Of a stretch of 64,000 nt of DNA, positions 18,395-27,302 are shown piece after piece. Position 1 is the stretch's first letter. Each line of letters opens with the position of its first letter. The notes under the pieces are model-generated. The model did not search any database. It had not been told where the DNA came from and saw only the letters and a program-made list of their open reading frames with translations. The position numbers and the translations under genes are program-made. The DNA lies in contig CBDAQR010000003.1 in NCBI GenBank assembly GCA_965199055.1, positions 1,984,001-2,048,000 of the forward strand, in the 5' to 3' direction. Origin of the DNA: CBDAQR01 sp965199055. Lineage in GTDB: Bacteria; Pseudomonadota; Gammaproteobacteria; Pseudomonadales; Halieaceae.

Positions 18395-19159
18395 GTGACG
18401 GAACCTGTTGGAAAAAGTGATCGGATAGACGCCTATCTGATAGCTGGTGGCAAGTACCACAATATTGATCATCCCCGACTGGAGTTGCTCAAGTTACTCG
18501 CTGAGCAACCGCGCCTCAGAGTGCGGGTCGGAGAAGACTACAGCGATATCGATACCATCTGTGAAGCAGATTTCATCATCTCCTATACCGTGGACGTTAA
18601 CCCGACTGAGGAACAGACCGCGCGCCTGTGCGAAGCGGTAAGCAACGGTAAGAAGTGGTTCGCCTTACACGGCACAAATTCGATTCTGGGGTTTCTCGAA
18701 GACGGCAGGGTAAACAGTCCACGGGATAACGATCCGTTTATGGAATTGCTGGGCAGCCAGTTTTTGTCGCACCCACCCATCGAGCCCTACGACGTTGAGA
18801 TTACCGAGCCAGAACACCCACTGGTGAAGGGCATCAGCAACTTCACCGTGAAAGACGATGAGCTGTACCTCTCGATTTTTCACGGCGAGCACCAGGTGCT
18901 CATGCAAACTCGCTGGACGGGTACCACCGAAGCTTTTGTCGATGCAGACTGGAACGAGGACGAACCCCGCCCGGTAATGTATCTGCACCCTTACGGCGAA
19001 GGTGAAGTGTTGTATCTCACACCAGGCCATAGTCGCGGCAAGTACGATATGCAACCCATGATCGAGGAATACCCGGCGCCGGAGCTGGGCGCATGGCAAA
19101 ACGATGAGTTTTACGAGCTCCTGCGCCGCGGCATTCGCTGGGCCATGGGCACACTGTAG
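18395..19159 (+). CDS. ThuA-like domain protein (second copy)
   Basis: A 254-residue ThuA-fold protein. The start is GTG 18395, with GGGAGG 5 bases upstream. Family features are DAYLIAGGKYHNIDHPRLELLKLL near the start, KWFALHGTNSI near residue 89, HPLVKGISNFTVKDDELYLS near 140 and YLTPGHSRGKYDM near 210. It differs strongly from the ThuA-like protein at 15282, so it is not a recent copy. It lies 43 bases after the SDR gene and 8 bases before an acyl-CoA dehydrogenase, so a catabolic role for a cyclic or sugar-like intermediate is plausible; the actual reaction is unknown. Confidence 0.85.
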   Translation: MTEPVGKSDRIDAYLIAGGKYHNIDHPRLELLKLLAEQPRLRVRVGEDYSDIDTICEADFIISYTVDVNPTEEQTARLCEAVSNGKKWFALHGTNSILGFLEDGRVNSPRDNDPFMELLGSQFLSHPPIEPYDVEITEPEHPLVKGISNFTVKDDELYLSIFHGEHQVLMQTRWTGTTEAFVDADWNEDEPRPVMYLHPYGEGEVLYLTPGHSRGKYDMQPMIEEYPAPELGAWQNDEFYELLRRGIRWAMGTL

Positions 19160-19167
19160 GCTATAAG

Positions 19168-20343
19168 ATGGATCTCGAGTTCAGCGAGGAAGACCTCGCC
19201 TTTCAGGCAGAAGTTCGCGAGTTTCTGGCAAGTAACTTCCCCGAACATATCAGGGAAGCCACCGCGCGCACGCCGACTGTGTTTGTAGACGCCGGGCCTG
19301 CAATGGAATGGCAGAAAATACTGGTGGAAAAGGGTTGGGCCGTACCCAACTGGCCCGAGGAATATGGCGGCACTGGCTGGTCACCTACCCAGAAATACAT
19401 CTGGTCGATGGAGTGCGCACGCGCCGGTACGCCCGCCTACAACCCTCTATCACTGGGCCTGCTGGCACCAGTGTTATTTGGCTTCGGCACTGAGGAGCAA
19501 AAGGCAGAACTGCTGCCGCGCATGCTCTCGGGTGAAGACTACTGGTGCCAGGGCTTTTCAGAACCCGGCTCAGGCTCCGACCTGGCCAGCCTGAAGCTAA
19601 AGGCGGACCGCCAGGGCGATCACTACATGGTAAACGGCTCCAAGCTGTGGCAAACCCACGCCCAGTTCGCCAACAAGATTTTCTGCCTGGTGCGCACCGA
19701 TGCCTCGGGCCGCCCCCAGGAAGGCATCAGCTTCCTGTTAATCGATATGGACAGCCCCGGCGTAAGCGTCGAGCCCATCATCACCATGGGCCTGGATCAC
19801 GAAGTGAACCAGGTGTTCTTCGACGATGTGAAAGTGCCCGTGTCGAACCTGGTTGGTGAGGAAGGCGACGGCTGGAACTGCGCCAAGTATCTGCTGCAGT
19901 ACGAACGCGGCGGCGGTAGTTCGGCCCATATTCGGCGCAAAGAACTCGAACATCTGCGACACATCATCGACGACATGCGCGAGGACGACCCGGACTTTGG
20001 CGCCGATGGGCGCTACGAGAGGGAAATGGCGCGCATCGAAATTGACATCAAATCGCTAGAGATGACCGAGCTGCGCATACTCTCGGCACTGGCCGAAGGG
20101 AAGATGCCCGGCGCTGAGTCCTCCATTCTCAAGCTGAGCACGGTCAACATCGAACAGCGCACCCATCGTCTCGCCGTTGAGGTCATCGGCTACCACGGTC
20201 TGCCATTCAAGGAGGCCGGTGTGGGCCCAGACTACGCCGAGCCGGTGGTACCAACCTATTTGAACAGCCGCGCTGCCTCGATTTTTGGTGGCAGCCAGGA
20301 AGTACAGCGCAACATCATCGCCAAGGCGGTGTTGGGGCTTTAA
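19168..20343 (+). CDS. Acyl-CoA dehydrogenase
   Basis: A 391-residue FAD enzyme introducing a double bond into an acyl-CoA. N-terminal helices start MDLEFSEEDLAFQAEVREFL; the FAD/substrate loop CQGFSEPGSGSDLASL is near residue 127, LWQTHAQFANKIFCLVRTD near 153. In the C-terminal region the usual IYEGT-type Glu position reads IFGGSQEVQRNII, so the catalytic Glu must lie elsewhere (YERGGG near 248 is one candidate) or the enzyme is atypical. Such variants are common among acyl-CoA dehydrogenases for branched or polycyclic acyl-CoAs. It is the third gene of the operon, 8 bases after ThuA. Confidence 0.92.
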   Translation: MDLEFSEEDLAFQAEVREFLASNFPEHIREATARTPTVFVDAGPAMEWQKILVEKGWAVPNWPEEYGGTGWSPTQKYIWSMECARAGTPAYNPLSLGLLAPVLFGFGTEEQKAELLPRMLSGEDYWCQGFSEPGSGSDLASLKLKADRQGDHYMVNGSKLWQTHAQFANKIFCLVRTDASGRPQEGISFLLIDMDSPGVSVEPIITMGLDHEVNQVFFDDVKVPVSNLVGEEGDGWNCAKYLLQYERGGGSSAHIRRKELEHLRHIIDDMREDDPDFGADGRYEREMARIEIDIKSLEMTELRILSALAEGKMPGAESSILKLSTVNIEQRTHRLAVEVIGYHGLPFKEAGVGPDYAEPVVPTYLNSRAASIFGGSQEVQRNIIAKAVLGL

Positions 20344-20371
20344 CGAATTAATTTAAGACAGGAGAACCACT

Positions 20372-21349
20372 GTGGCCATCCCCAAGGAGAAGCTGCTGCG
20401 GGCCTACCGCCAGATGAAAACCATCCGCGAGTTCGAAGAGCGAACCCACGCAGAAATCATGAATGGCCAGATCGCTGGCTTTACTCACCTCTACACCGGT
20501 CAGGAAGCTAACGCCGTAGGCGTATGCGAACACCTGGACGACGAAGACACCATCATTTCCACCCACCGTGGCCACGGCCATTGTATTGCCAAGGGTGCCG
20601 ACGTGATTCCCATGATGAAAGAATTGTTCGGGTCTTCCGAAGGTTTGTGTAAGGGCAAGGGCGGCTCCATGCACGTTGCCGATGTGGATAAAGGAATTCT
20701 CGGTGCCAACGGTATCGTCGCCGGTGGCCCGCCCATTTCCGTGGGCAGTGCGCTGGCCGCCAAGATTCGCGACAACGGCCGCGTGGCGGTGTCATTCTCG
20801 GGCGACGGTTCCGTGAATCAGGGCACCTGTTTTGAGGCCATGAATATGGCGGTGGTGCTGAATGTGCCCGCCGTCTTCGTGATCGAGAACAACTATTACT
20901 CCGAGCACACCAACATCAGCTACGCCGTCGGTTGTGATGATCTCAAAGCGCGCACCGAGGCCTTTGGCTTCCCTGTGTTTGTGGCGAACGGTGATGACTT
21001 CTTCGACGTCTATGAAGCAGCGGGCAAAGCGATTGAACACGCCCGCTCCGGTAAAGGACCCGCAGGTATATTTGCCGAGCAGGGCCGCTACCACGGCCAC
21101 TTCGTGGGAGACCCGCAGAACTACCGCGCCGATGGCGAGTTGGATGATTTGCGCGAGAACCACTGCTGCCTGAAGAACTTCCGCGCCAAGATGGCAGAGA
21201 CCGGTGAGGTGAGCCAGGAAGAACTGGACGCGATCGACGCCGAAGTGATGGAGCTGATCGAACAGGCCGTGACCGAATCGAAAGCGGCGCCCCGCCCCAC
21301 CCCGGAACAGGTGGTGCAAGACGTATACATTGACTACCACAGCGCATAA
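20372..21349 (+). CDS. 2-oxoacid/acetoin dehydrogenase-type E1 component, alpha subunit
   Basis: A 325-residue thiamine-diphosphate-dependent E1 alpha subunit. The ThDP motif begins with GDGSVNQG (144-151) and ends at NN (173-174); KGKGGSMHVADV near 94 and RYHGHFVGDPQNYR near 232 are standard. Length and sequence are closer to acetoin dehydrogenase AcoA-like proteins than to housekeeping pyruvate dehydrogenase, but substrate cannot be decided. Start GTG 20372 follows AGGAGAACCACT. With the next two genes it would form an E1-E2 complex cleaving a 2-oxoacid or alpha-hydroxyketone and giving an acyl-CoA. No E3 gene is in the window, so the cell's general lipoamide dehydrogenase would be needed. 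Confidence 0.92.
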   Translation: MAIPKEKLLRAYRQMKTIREFEERTHAEIMNGQIAGFTHLYTGQEANAVGVCEHLDDEDTIISTHRGHGHCIAKGADVIPMMKELFGSSEGLCKGKGGSMHVADVDKGILGANGIVAGGPPISVGSALAAKIRDNGRVAVSFSGDGSVNQGTCFEAMNMAVVLNVPAVFVIENNYYSEHTNISYAVGCDDLKARTEAFGFPVFVANGDDFFDVYEAAGKAIEHARSGKGPAGIFAEQGRYHGHFVGDPQNYRADGELDDLRENHCCLKNFRAKMAETGEVSQEELDAIDAEVMELIEQAVTESKAAPRPTPEQVVQDVYIDYHSA

Positions 21350-21361
21350 GGAGAAACGACC

Positions 21362-22369
21362 ATGCCAGAGAAAACTATGCGCGATGCCATCAACGAAGCC
21401 CTGCACCAGGCGATGGCAGAAGACGATTCCGTATTTGTTATAGGTGAAGACGTGGCCGGCTGTAACGGCGCACCCAGCGGCAAAGTAGGCGCAGTGGGCG
21501 GTGTCTTCGGTGTGACCACCGGGCTGTATGACAAGTTTGGTCCCAACCGCTGCATCGACACGCCGATTTCCGAATCGGCCATTGTTGGCGCGGCGGCTGG
21601 AGCGGCCCTGGTGGGTATGCGCCCTGTGGCCGAGATTATGTTCGCCGACTTTATCGGCGTGTGTATGGACCAGATCGTTAACCAGATTGGCAAGTTCCGC
21701 TACATGTTTGGCGGCAAGAGCAAATGTCCTGCAGTGATTCGCTTTGCGTCCGGTGGCGGCTTCTCAGCAGCCGGCCAGCATAGCCAGGCCATGTACCAGG
21801 TACTCACCTCTTTCCCAGGATTGAAGGTGGTCGTGCCGTCTAATGCCTACGATGCCAAAGGCCTGATGTTGCAGGCGATTAAAGATGACGACCCGGTGAT
21901 GTTCTTCGAGCCCAAGGCCCTATATCAGGAAGCCTGCGAAGTGCCCGATGAGATGTACACCATTCCCTTTGGCGAAGCGAACTTCGTGCGCGAGGGTGAC
22001 GATGTAACCGTGGTCGCCTTTGGCCAGATGGTGAACCGTGCCGCCGCAGCCATCGATGCACTGGAAGCCGATGGTATTTCCTGCGATTTGATCGACCCGC
22101 GCACTACCTCACCGCTGGATACTGGCGCGATTTTGGAAAGTGTTGAAGCGACTGGCAGACTGGTAGTGGTGGATGAAGCACCGCCGCGTTGCAGTCTGAC
22201 GGCAGATATCGCGGCGCTCGCCGCCGACAAGGCATTCCACTCACTGAAAGCACCGATCAAACAGGTCTCTGCGCCGCATAGTCCCACGCCGTTCTCGCCA
22301 GAACTGGAAGCAGCGTATATACCCGATGCCGCCAAGATCCAGGCGGCCATTAAGGAAGTCGTCGCCTGA
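21362..22369 (+). CDS. 2-oxoacid/acetoin dehydrogenase-type E1 component, beta subunit
   Basis: A 335-residue E1 beta subunit pairing with the alpha subunit 12 bases upstream. It begins TMRDAINEALHQAMAEDDSVFVIGEDV, has DTPISESAIVGAAAGAALVGMRPV near residue 60, RFASGGGFSAAGQHSQ near 127 and IDPRTTSPLDTGAI near 245, all standard for the transketolase-type pyrimidine-binding and C-terminal domains. AAGGAGAAACGACC precedes ATG 21362. Its stop overlaps the E2 start by one base (TGATG), which suggests coupled translation of the complex. Confidence 0.93.
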   Translation: MPEKTMRDAINEALHQAMAEDDSVFVIGEDVAGCNGAPSGKVGAVGGVFGVTTGLYDKFGPNRCIDTPISESAIVGAAAGAALVGMRPVAEIMFADFIGVCMDQIVNQIGKFRYMFGGKSKCPAVIRFASGGGFSAAGQHSQAMYQVLTSFPGLKVVVPSNAYDAKGLMLQAIKDDDPVMFFEPKALYQEACEVPDEMYTIPFGEANFVREGDDVTVVAFGQMVNRAAAAIDALEADGISCDLIDPRTTSPLDTGAILESVEATGRLVVVDEAPPRCSLTADIAALAADKAFHSLKAPIKQVSAPHSPTPFSPELEAAYIPDAAKIQAAIKEVVA

Positions 22370-23544
22370 TGAGTGATATCTACCCCATAGCCGTCCCCAA
22401 GTGGGGCATCGAGATGGTGGAAGGCACCATCAACGTGTGGAACAAGGCCGAAGGTGATTCCATTTCGAAGGGCGATGAAGTCTTTGAAATGGAATCCGAC
22501 AAAATCGTCAACGTGTGGGACTCGCCGGTCGATGGCGTACTCCGCCGCATCATCGCCCAGGAAGGCGATACCGAGCCAGTAGGCGCGCTGCTTGGCATCA
22601 TCACCACTGCGGATGTGGACGATGCTGCAATCGATGAGTTCATCGCGAATTTTTCGGGCGGTGAAGGAGAAGCCGAGCCGGCACCTGAACCGGCTCCGGC
22701 ACCTGCCAGTAGCGGCGGCGGACCCAGCGATGCCTACACCCGCTCTTCGCCGACCGTGCGTAAACTCGCCGACGAACTGGGTGTAGACCTGAACAGTGTG
22801 GAAGGCACCGGCCGTCGTGGACGCATTACCGAGGACGATGTGAAGGCGGCCGCCAGTGGCGGCGGAGAAGCGCCGGCAGACGATGTGGAGATCATCCCAC
22901 TATCGGCAACGAGGAAAACCATTGCCAAGCGCCTGACCGAGGCCAAGCAGGAAATCCCCCACTTCTACCTCACCGTAGAGTACGAACTGGATGGACTCCT
23001 GGCACACCGCAAGTCGATCAATGAGTCCGGTGATACCAAGGTCTCTGTGAACGACCTCATTGTATGGTGCGTGGCCCAGGCCCTGATGAAAGAGCCGCGG
23101 GTTAACGTGAACCTGGTGGGCGATGACATTCACCAGTTCAAGAGCGCCAATGTATCGGTGGCGATTGCCACGGACGACGGCCTCTACCCGGCCACGATTC
23201 GCGGCGTGGATGCCATGTCACCGGCTGACATCGCTACTGCCACTGCAGAACTGGCAGAGAAAGCGAAAACCGGAAAGCTCTCCAAGGAGGACATTACCGG
23301 TGGTTCGTTCACCGTGTCTAACCTGGGCATGTTCGGCGTCAGCAACTTCACCGCCATCGTGAATCCTCCTATGGGTGCCATTCTTGCCCTCGGCAAAGGT
23401 GAGCAGAAGGTGGTGGTGAAGGACGGTGAACCGGCCGTGGCCACCATGATCAGTGCCACCTTGTCCTGCGACCACCGCGTGATCGACGGCGCCGTGGGTG
23501 CGCAATTCCTGCAGGTACTGGGTGAGGAAATCGCCAACTTATAG
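22369..23544 (+). CDS. Dihydrolipoamide acyltransferase (E2) of 2-oxoacid/acetoin dehydrogenase-type complex
   Basis: A 391-residue E2 with the usual order: one lipoyl domain with the lipoylated lysine in MESDKIV (Lys45), an Ala/Pro linker (about 105-118), a peripheral subunit-binding domain SPTVRKLADELGVDL (about 124-158), and a catalytic core ending in DHRVIDG (His369, Asp373). All catalytic residues are present. It transfers the acyl group from lipoate to CoA. Because the E3 is missing locally, the binding domain must recruit lipoamide dehydrogenase from elsewhere. It is the sixth gene in the operon started by the SDR. Confidence 0.93.
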   Translation: MSDIYPIAVPKWGIEMVEGTINVWNKAEGDSISKGDEVFEMESDKIVNVWDSPVDGVLRRIIAQEGDTEPVGALLGIITTADVDDAAIDEFIANFSGGEGEAEPAPEPAPAPASSGGGPSDAYTRSSPTVRKLADELGVDLNSVEGTGRRGRITEDDVKAAASGGGEAPADDVEIIPLSATRKTIAKRLTEAKQEIPHFYLTVEYELDGLLAHRKSINESGDTKVSVNDLIVWCVAQALMKEPRVNVNLVGDDIHQFKSANVSVAIATDDGLYPATIRGVDAMSPADIATATAELAEKAKTGKLSKEDITGGSFTVSNLGMFGVSNFTAIVNPPMGAILALGKGEQKVVVKDGEPAVATMISATLSCDHRVIDGAVGAQFLQVLGEEIANL

Positions 23545-23552
23545 GTGATGCG

Positions 23553-24074
23553 ATGCTGACAACTCCTATCGTTCAGGTAGCCTATTTTGTCAGCGATATT
23601 CGCGTAGCAGCGCAGAAGATGGCCCGCACCTTGGGTGCAGGGCCATTTTTTTTGGCCGAGAACATTGAGTTAGCCTGGGGCGAACACCGAGGCAAGCCTT
23701 GTGACTTCCTGCACTCTTCAGCGTTCGGCCAATCCGGCGACATCATGTTGGAGCTGGTACAGCAGGACCGAGAGGGCCCCTCCCCCTTTCGCGATATGTA
23801 CCAAAGCGGTGAAGAAGGCGTGCATCATGTCGCCACTTTCGTCGACTCGCTACCCGCCGCTTACCAGCACTATGAATCGTTGGGATTCGAGATTGCCGCG
23901 AAAGCAGTATCCAAAACCGGTATCGAGTTTGGCTATATCGATACCGTGAACGAGCTAGGCCACATGATCGAGCTGTATGAGGCCAGCGAAGCCGTGGCAG
24001 GGCTTTACGCTATGGTCAAAGAAGCCTCACAAGCTTGGGATGGCAGCGAGCCGGTGAGGCCACTGCCCATCTAG
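23553..24074 (+). CDS. VOC family protein (glyoxalase/bleomycin-resistance fold)
   Basis: A 173-residue vicinal-oxygen-chelate protein with paired beta-alpha-beta modules. It begins PIVQVAYFVSDI, where a His metal ligand is often found in the family but absent here; VHHVATFVDSLPAAYQHYESLG near residue 90 supplies His and the second module, and GHMIELYE near 135 supplies the usual terminal Glu. This resembles the methylmalonyl-CoA epimerase/dioxygenase-like group. It is 8 bases after E2 and the last gene of the operon; its stop overlaps the converging lipoprotein gene by 4 bases. It may isomerise or open an intermediate of the pathway; the reaction is unknown. Confidence 0.85.
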   Translation: MLTTPIVQVAYFVSDIRVAAQKMARTLGAGPFFLAENIELAWGEHRGKPCDFLHSSAFGQSGDIMLELVQQDREGPSPFRDMYQSGEEGVHHVATFVDSLPAAYQHYESLGFEIAAKAVSKTGIEFGYIDTVNELGHMIELYEASEAVAGLYAMVKEASQAWDGSEPVRPLPI

Positions 24075-25519
24075 TCTGCGTAGGACATGTCGTGATAGCG
24101 CAGCTCGTAGTGCTCTAAACTCGGGCTGATGTCACCGACAGTGGCTCTGTGCAACACATAGTTTTCCCTGTGCTCAAATCGGCGAATTCGGTACGAACGC
24201 GTTGCGTCCGGCGCGTCGACGATGGGCTCGATGAGCTGACGCACAGTATCAATAATCGCTGCCCGCGCATCGCCCGCGACGGTTCCTCTCTCGACCTGCG
24301 TGGCATAACGGCCATTACCGACAGAAACCAAGTGGTATAGACTGACATGACCACTTTCAAAGCTAACGACCGGTTCGTCATACGGGGGGAGCCAGTAGCT
24401 CGTCTCGAGGCGGCGGTTATTACTCCACAAACCGCCATCTTCCCCAACCACAATGTCATAAATATCACGCGCATCTTCCATCAAGACAACGACCTGACCG
24501 AACTCATCGACCTGCCATAGTTGCGCTCTACCGTCCTCCAACGCAACCTGAAAGATGCCAAACCTGTCTCCTACAAATACATCATTCTCGACCAGGTTCA
24601 TCCACGTGACATCTTCACGCGGCAGGGCAAGTTGTTCATCCTGGCCCGTCGCCAAATCCAGCCTACGCAGCTGTGGGCGAGGTAGGTCGGCAGCGCGCAC
24701 AAAGTAGGTAGCGACCGTGTCATCACGACGCACCTCAAACTGGTTTTTCCCCGCACTGGCTCCGACTCCGCGCCACTGCTGAGCTTGGAGATCGTAAGCA
24801 TAGTAGCCACGCCTCGATGGCTGATCCTGGGAGTACAACTCAGAGGCATAGACCATCGACCCTTCTTCAGTAAGGATATCCAGCCTTTGGGTTGGATAAG
24901 GCATGAGAATCGTTTGCTGGTTTCCATTGCTCAAATCAACTCTAACCCAGACGACACACGCAGCAGACGTTGGCTCAGCAACACATCCTTGGCGCACGGC
25001 TTTGAGATACACCGAGTTTTCCTGCACCGACCGCAAATCAACGTATTCATCGACATTAATTCCCACTAACTGACTAAAGTCGATGACCATACGGGTACCT
25101 GAAGGGCTGCCGTCGGCCACCCAGAGGCTGCCTCTCTCAGCGAGCTTCCCTTCGGCAGACGGCCCACCGGCGGCAAGAAAATACATTTGTCTGCCGTTAG
25201 GAGAAGCGTAGGTAACGTAGGGGCGACGCAGATCCCGCCTGTCATAAGCAGGAGTTCTATAGTCAGGACTCTGCGAATAGCCGACTGAACCGTGCAGCAA
25301 CCACCGTTGCTCGGTGTACGTGTCCAGCGCCCACAACTCGAAATCCGATAGCGGCGTAGCCTCTTGACGAACAACCACAATCTCCCAGAACCCTAACTGA
25401 CAGTGTACCTCCACCAGATCCATCATCAGTCCGGAGCGCTCTTCCATCGGCATAGGTTTACAGGCCGCCAGCAGTACTACGGTCGACAGCGCGATTAGAT
25501 TTTTCAAAGAGGTTTTCAT
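24071..25519 (-). CDS. Putative lipoprotein, beta-propeller-like, unknown function
   Basis: A 482-residue protein with a lipoprotein signal: MKTSLKNLIALSTVVLLAAC, lipobox LAAC with Cys20 as the lipidated residue. I do not recognise the family. The mature part is rich in repeated short strands with aromatic and Gly/Asp turns (for example YVTYASPNGRQMYFLAAGG, GIFQVALEDGRAQLWQVDE), which suggests a beta-propeller of the WD40/TolB kind, on the outer-membrane or inner-membrane surface. It stands alone, converging with the SDR operon, and GC and codon use seem slightly less GC-rich than its neighbours. Confidence 0.7.
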   Translation of the reverse strand: MKTSLKNLIALSTVVLLAACKPMPMEERSGLMMDLVEVHCQLGFWEIVVVRQEATPLSDFELWALDTYTEQRWLLHGSVGYSQSPDYRTPAYDRRDLRRPYVTYASPNGRQMYFLAAGGPSAEGKLAERGSLWVADGSPSGTRMVIDFSQLVGINVDEYVDLRSVQENSVYLKAVRQGCVAEPTSAACVVWVRVDLSNGNQQTILMPYPTQRLDILTEEGSMVYASELYSQDQPSRRGYYAYDLQAQQWRGVGASAGKNQFEVRRDDTVATYFVRAADLPRPQLRRLDLATGQDEQLALPREDVTWMNLVENDVFVGDRFGIFQVALEDGRAQLWQVDEFGQVVVLMEDARDIYDIVVGEDGGLWSNNRRLETSYWLPPYDEPVVSFESGHVSLYHLVSVGNGRYATQVERGTVAGDARAAIIDTVRQLIEPIVDAPDATRSYRIRRFEHRENYVLHRATVGDISPSLEHYELRYHDMSYAD

Positions 25520-25640
25520 GCCACCAGAGTGACAGTCGGTGGCGCTTTTCTACATGCCCTTACGCGCCAATGCCTTGGCCCCGGGCGCCTTTTTGGCAGC
25601 GCCTGTGCCTAGCGATGATCAATCCAGCTACATCTAGTTG

Positions 25641-27179
25641 TTAATCCAGCTCCATCCACTCTTTATACAACTCGTGGAAGTGGCGAATCTTGGACTCGCC
25701 GTAGTTGGCGAAGATAATCTCCTGGTCCCTCATGCCCTTAAGGCCTTTGTGCACCTGGGGCAGATTGTGCACATCCTGGTTGAACACCTTAGCCAAGGTG
25801 CCCAACTCCGGCGCGTCACAGTAGTCATCCTCGGCACTGAGCCAATGGATGGGCGCAGGTGCCGGGCGATTTTCCCCGTCTGGTGAGGGCAACATGTACC
25901 AGCACTCGTGGATGCACTCCTCATGGTTATCACCATTGGGGCGGAACCGGTAAAAGATCGGATTGAAACAGCCCCAGGGGTGCCAGTTGGGGAACACCGT
26001 GAAGTAATGCACATCGACCAGGTCGGCATCGGAGACCTGGTCCATCAGATCCCCTAAAGCCTCCCGATAGCTTTCGCGGATATCCGCGGCCGCGATAGAA
26101 CGCTTGGTTTCGCCCGGTCCCGGTTCACGGGTGCGCACCAGGGGCTCTACCTCACTACCCGGTAACTGCTTGCCCCCCACCCAGTTGCACATATTAGGGT
26201 CGCAGTGGGTGGTAGGCCCTTCGATCCAGGAGCCATCCGCCCGAAACTGGCTCACCTCACCCTGGTGATTGGTCACCGCCACCCGATCTTCCTCGATACG
26301 CTCATAAGTAAACCCACTCAGGGGGTGCTTCCACTTGGTATACAAGCGCGCATCTTCGTCAGGGGTGTAGGGGTGAATGTGCGGGCTTTCTACTTCCTGC
26401 GGTGACATCGCCCGGGAGTAATTACCAAACACGTCGTACTGTGTGTTCGCATCGCCGATCACATCAAGAATGGTCGGATGCGTGGCGATCACATGATAGG
26501 CCTCCATAAAGGCCTGCTGCGCAATCTTCCAGTTGCACTTGAGCACCTTGGCCACATGGGCCGCCTTGTAGCGCTTCTCGAAGGGCAGCAGTTTGAAGTG
26601 CTCACCCAGATCACCAATATGCGCGTCGAACGCCTCAGCTTCCGGGTCGGGATTGATGAAGACGAAACCGCCCCAGCGCGCGACCTGGACCTCGGGCAGG
26701 CTGTATTCGGCCTCATTAACGGTGGGGAAGTCCCATTCACAGGGCACTTCATTGAGCGAGCCATCCAATTTCCAGGACCAGCCGTGGAAAGGGCAGCGAA
26801 AGGCTTTCGCCGATTTACCATCGCAGTCTGCCAGTTGGCGGCCGCGGTGCAGGCACTGGTTATAGAACGCCTGAATTTGGTTCTCCTCACTGCGCACCAC
26901 GATGAAGGAGAGACTGGCAATGTCGTAGACGTGGTAGTCGCCAACATCGGGTATCTCGTCTTCATGGCAGGCCAGCTGCCAGGCCTTCTTCCAGATTTTC
27001 TCGATCTCGCGCTCGTGCACCTCGCGCGAGTGATACAGCGCCGCGGAGACCTTGGTCGGCCCCGGCTCCATAGGTGAACTGGCATAGCGCATAGGGTCTA
27101 CTGGATGGGAGTCGGCATCCAGGTATTCGCTGTAGGGTGTGCCGGCTGAACGATTGGTACCGGTGACGGTTTCGACCAT
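25641..27179 (-). CDS. Rieske [2Fe-2S] aromatic ring-hydroxylating oxygenase alpha subunit
   Basis: A 512-residue oxygenase alpha subunit. The Rieske cluster ligands are Cys109-x-His111 (CLHRGR) and Cys129-x2-His132 (CPFHGW); the mononuclear iron ligands begin at His229 and His234 in EAYHVIATHP. It would hydroxylate or dihydroxylate a substrate using electrons from a reductase not encoded nearby, and no beta subunit is present, so it is of the alpha-only kind. The longer C-terminal part with no match I can name is unusual. The promoter gap upstream (27180-27302) contains several inverted repeats different from the operator set of the window. A related oxygenase is at 42842. Confidence 0.92.
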   Translation of the reverse strand: MVETVTGTNRSAGTPYSEYLDADSHPVDPMRYASSPMEPGPTKVSAALYHSREVHEREIEKIWKKAWQLACHEDEIPDVGDYHVYDIASLSFIVVRSEENQIQAFYNQCLHRGRQLADCDGKSAKAFRCPFHGWSWKLDGSLNEVPCEWDFPTVNEAEYSLPEVQVARWGGFVFINPDPEAEAFDAHIGDLGEHFKLLPFEKRYKAAHVAKVLKCNWKIAQQAFMEAYHVIATHPTILDVIGDANTQYDVFGNYSRAMSPQEVESPHIHPYTPDEDARLYTKWKHPLSGFTYERIEEDRVAVTNHQGEVSQFRADGSWIEGPTTHCDPNMCNWVGGKQLPGSEVEPLVRTREPGPGETKRSIAAADIRESYREALGDLMDQVSDADLVDVHYFTVFPNWHPWGCFNPIFYRFRPNGDNHEECIHECWYMLPSPDGENRPAPAPIHWLSAEDDYCDAPELGTLAKVFNQDVHNLPQVHKGLKGMRDQEIIFANYGESKIRHFHELYKEWMELD

Positions 27180-27195
27180 GTCACTGCCTCTCTTA

Positions 27196-27217
27196 TCGGT
27201 ATTCTGAGTGATACCGA
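27196..27217. promoter_or_regulatory. Inverted repeat upstream of the Rieske oxygenase gene
   Basis: TCGGTAT and ATACCGA are perfect 7-bp arms separated by 8 bases, 17 bases upstream of ATG 27179. A second small repeat, TTGAC-ctca-GTCAA, lies at 27246-27259. Both could be operators for a local regulator; neither matches ACARTCA-N4-TGAYTGT. Confidence 0.45.
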
Positions 27218-27271
27218 ATGCTAACCAAGAGGCGGGGGTAGCAAATTGACCTCAGTCAACAAAGCACCGCA

Positions 27272-27293
27272 AAACCGTCAAGGCTGACGGTTT
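27272..27293 (-). terminator. Probable terminator after the PNPOx-like gene
   Basis: AAACCGTCA and TGACGGTTT are perfect 9-bp arms around a 4-base loop, 10 bases after the end of the - strand PNPOx-like gene. On the - strand the stem is followed by TTTTG within and after the arm, a short U-run. It could also be an operator. Confidence 0.5.
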
Positions 27294-27302
27294 AGTGTAT
27301 GG

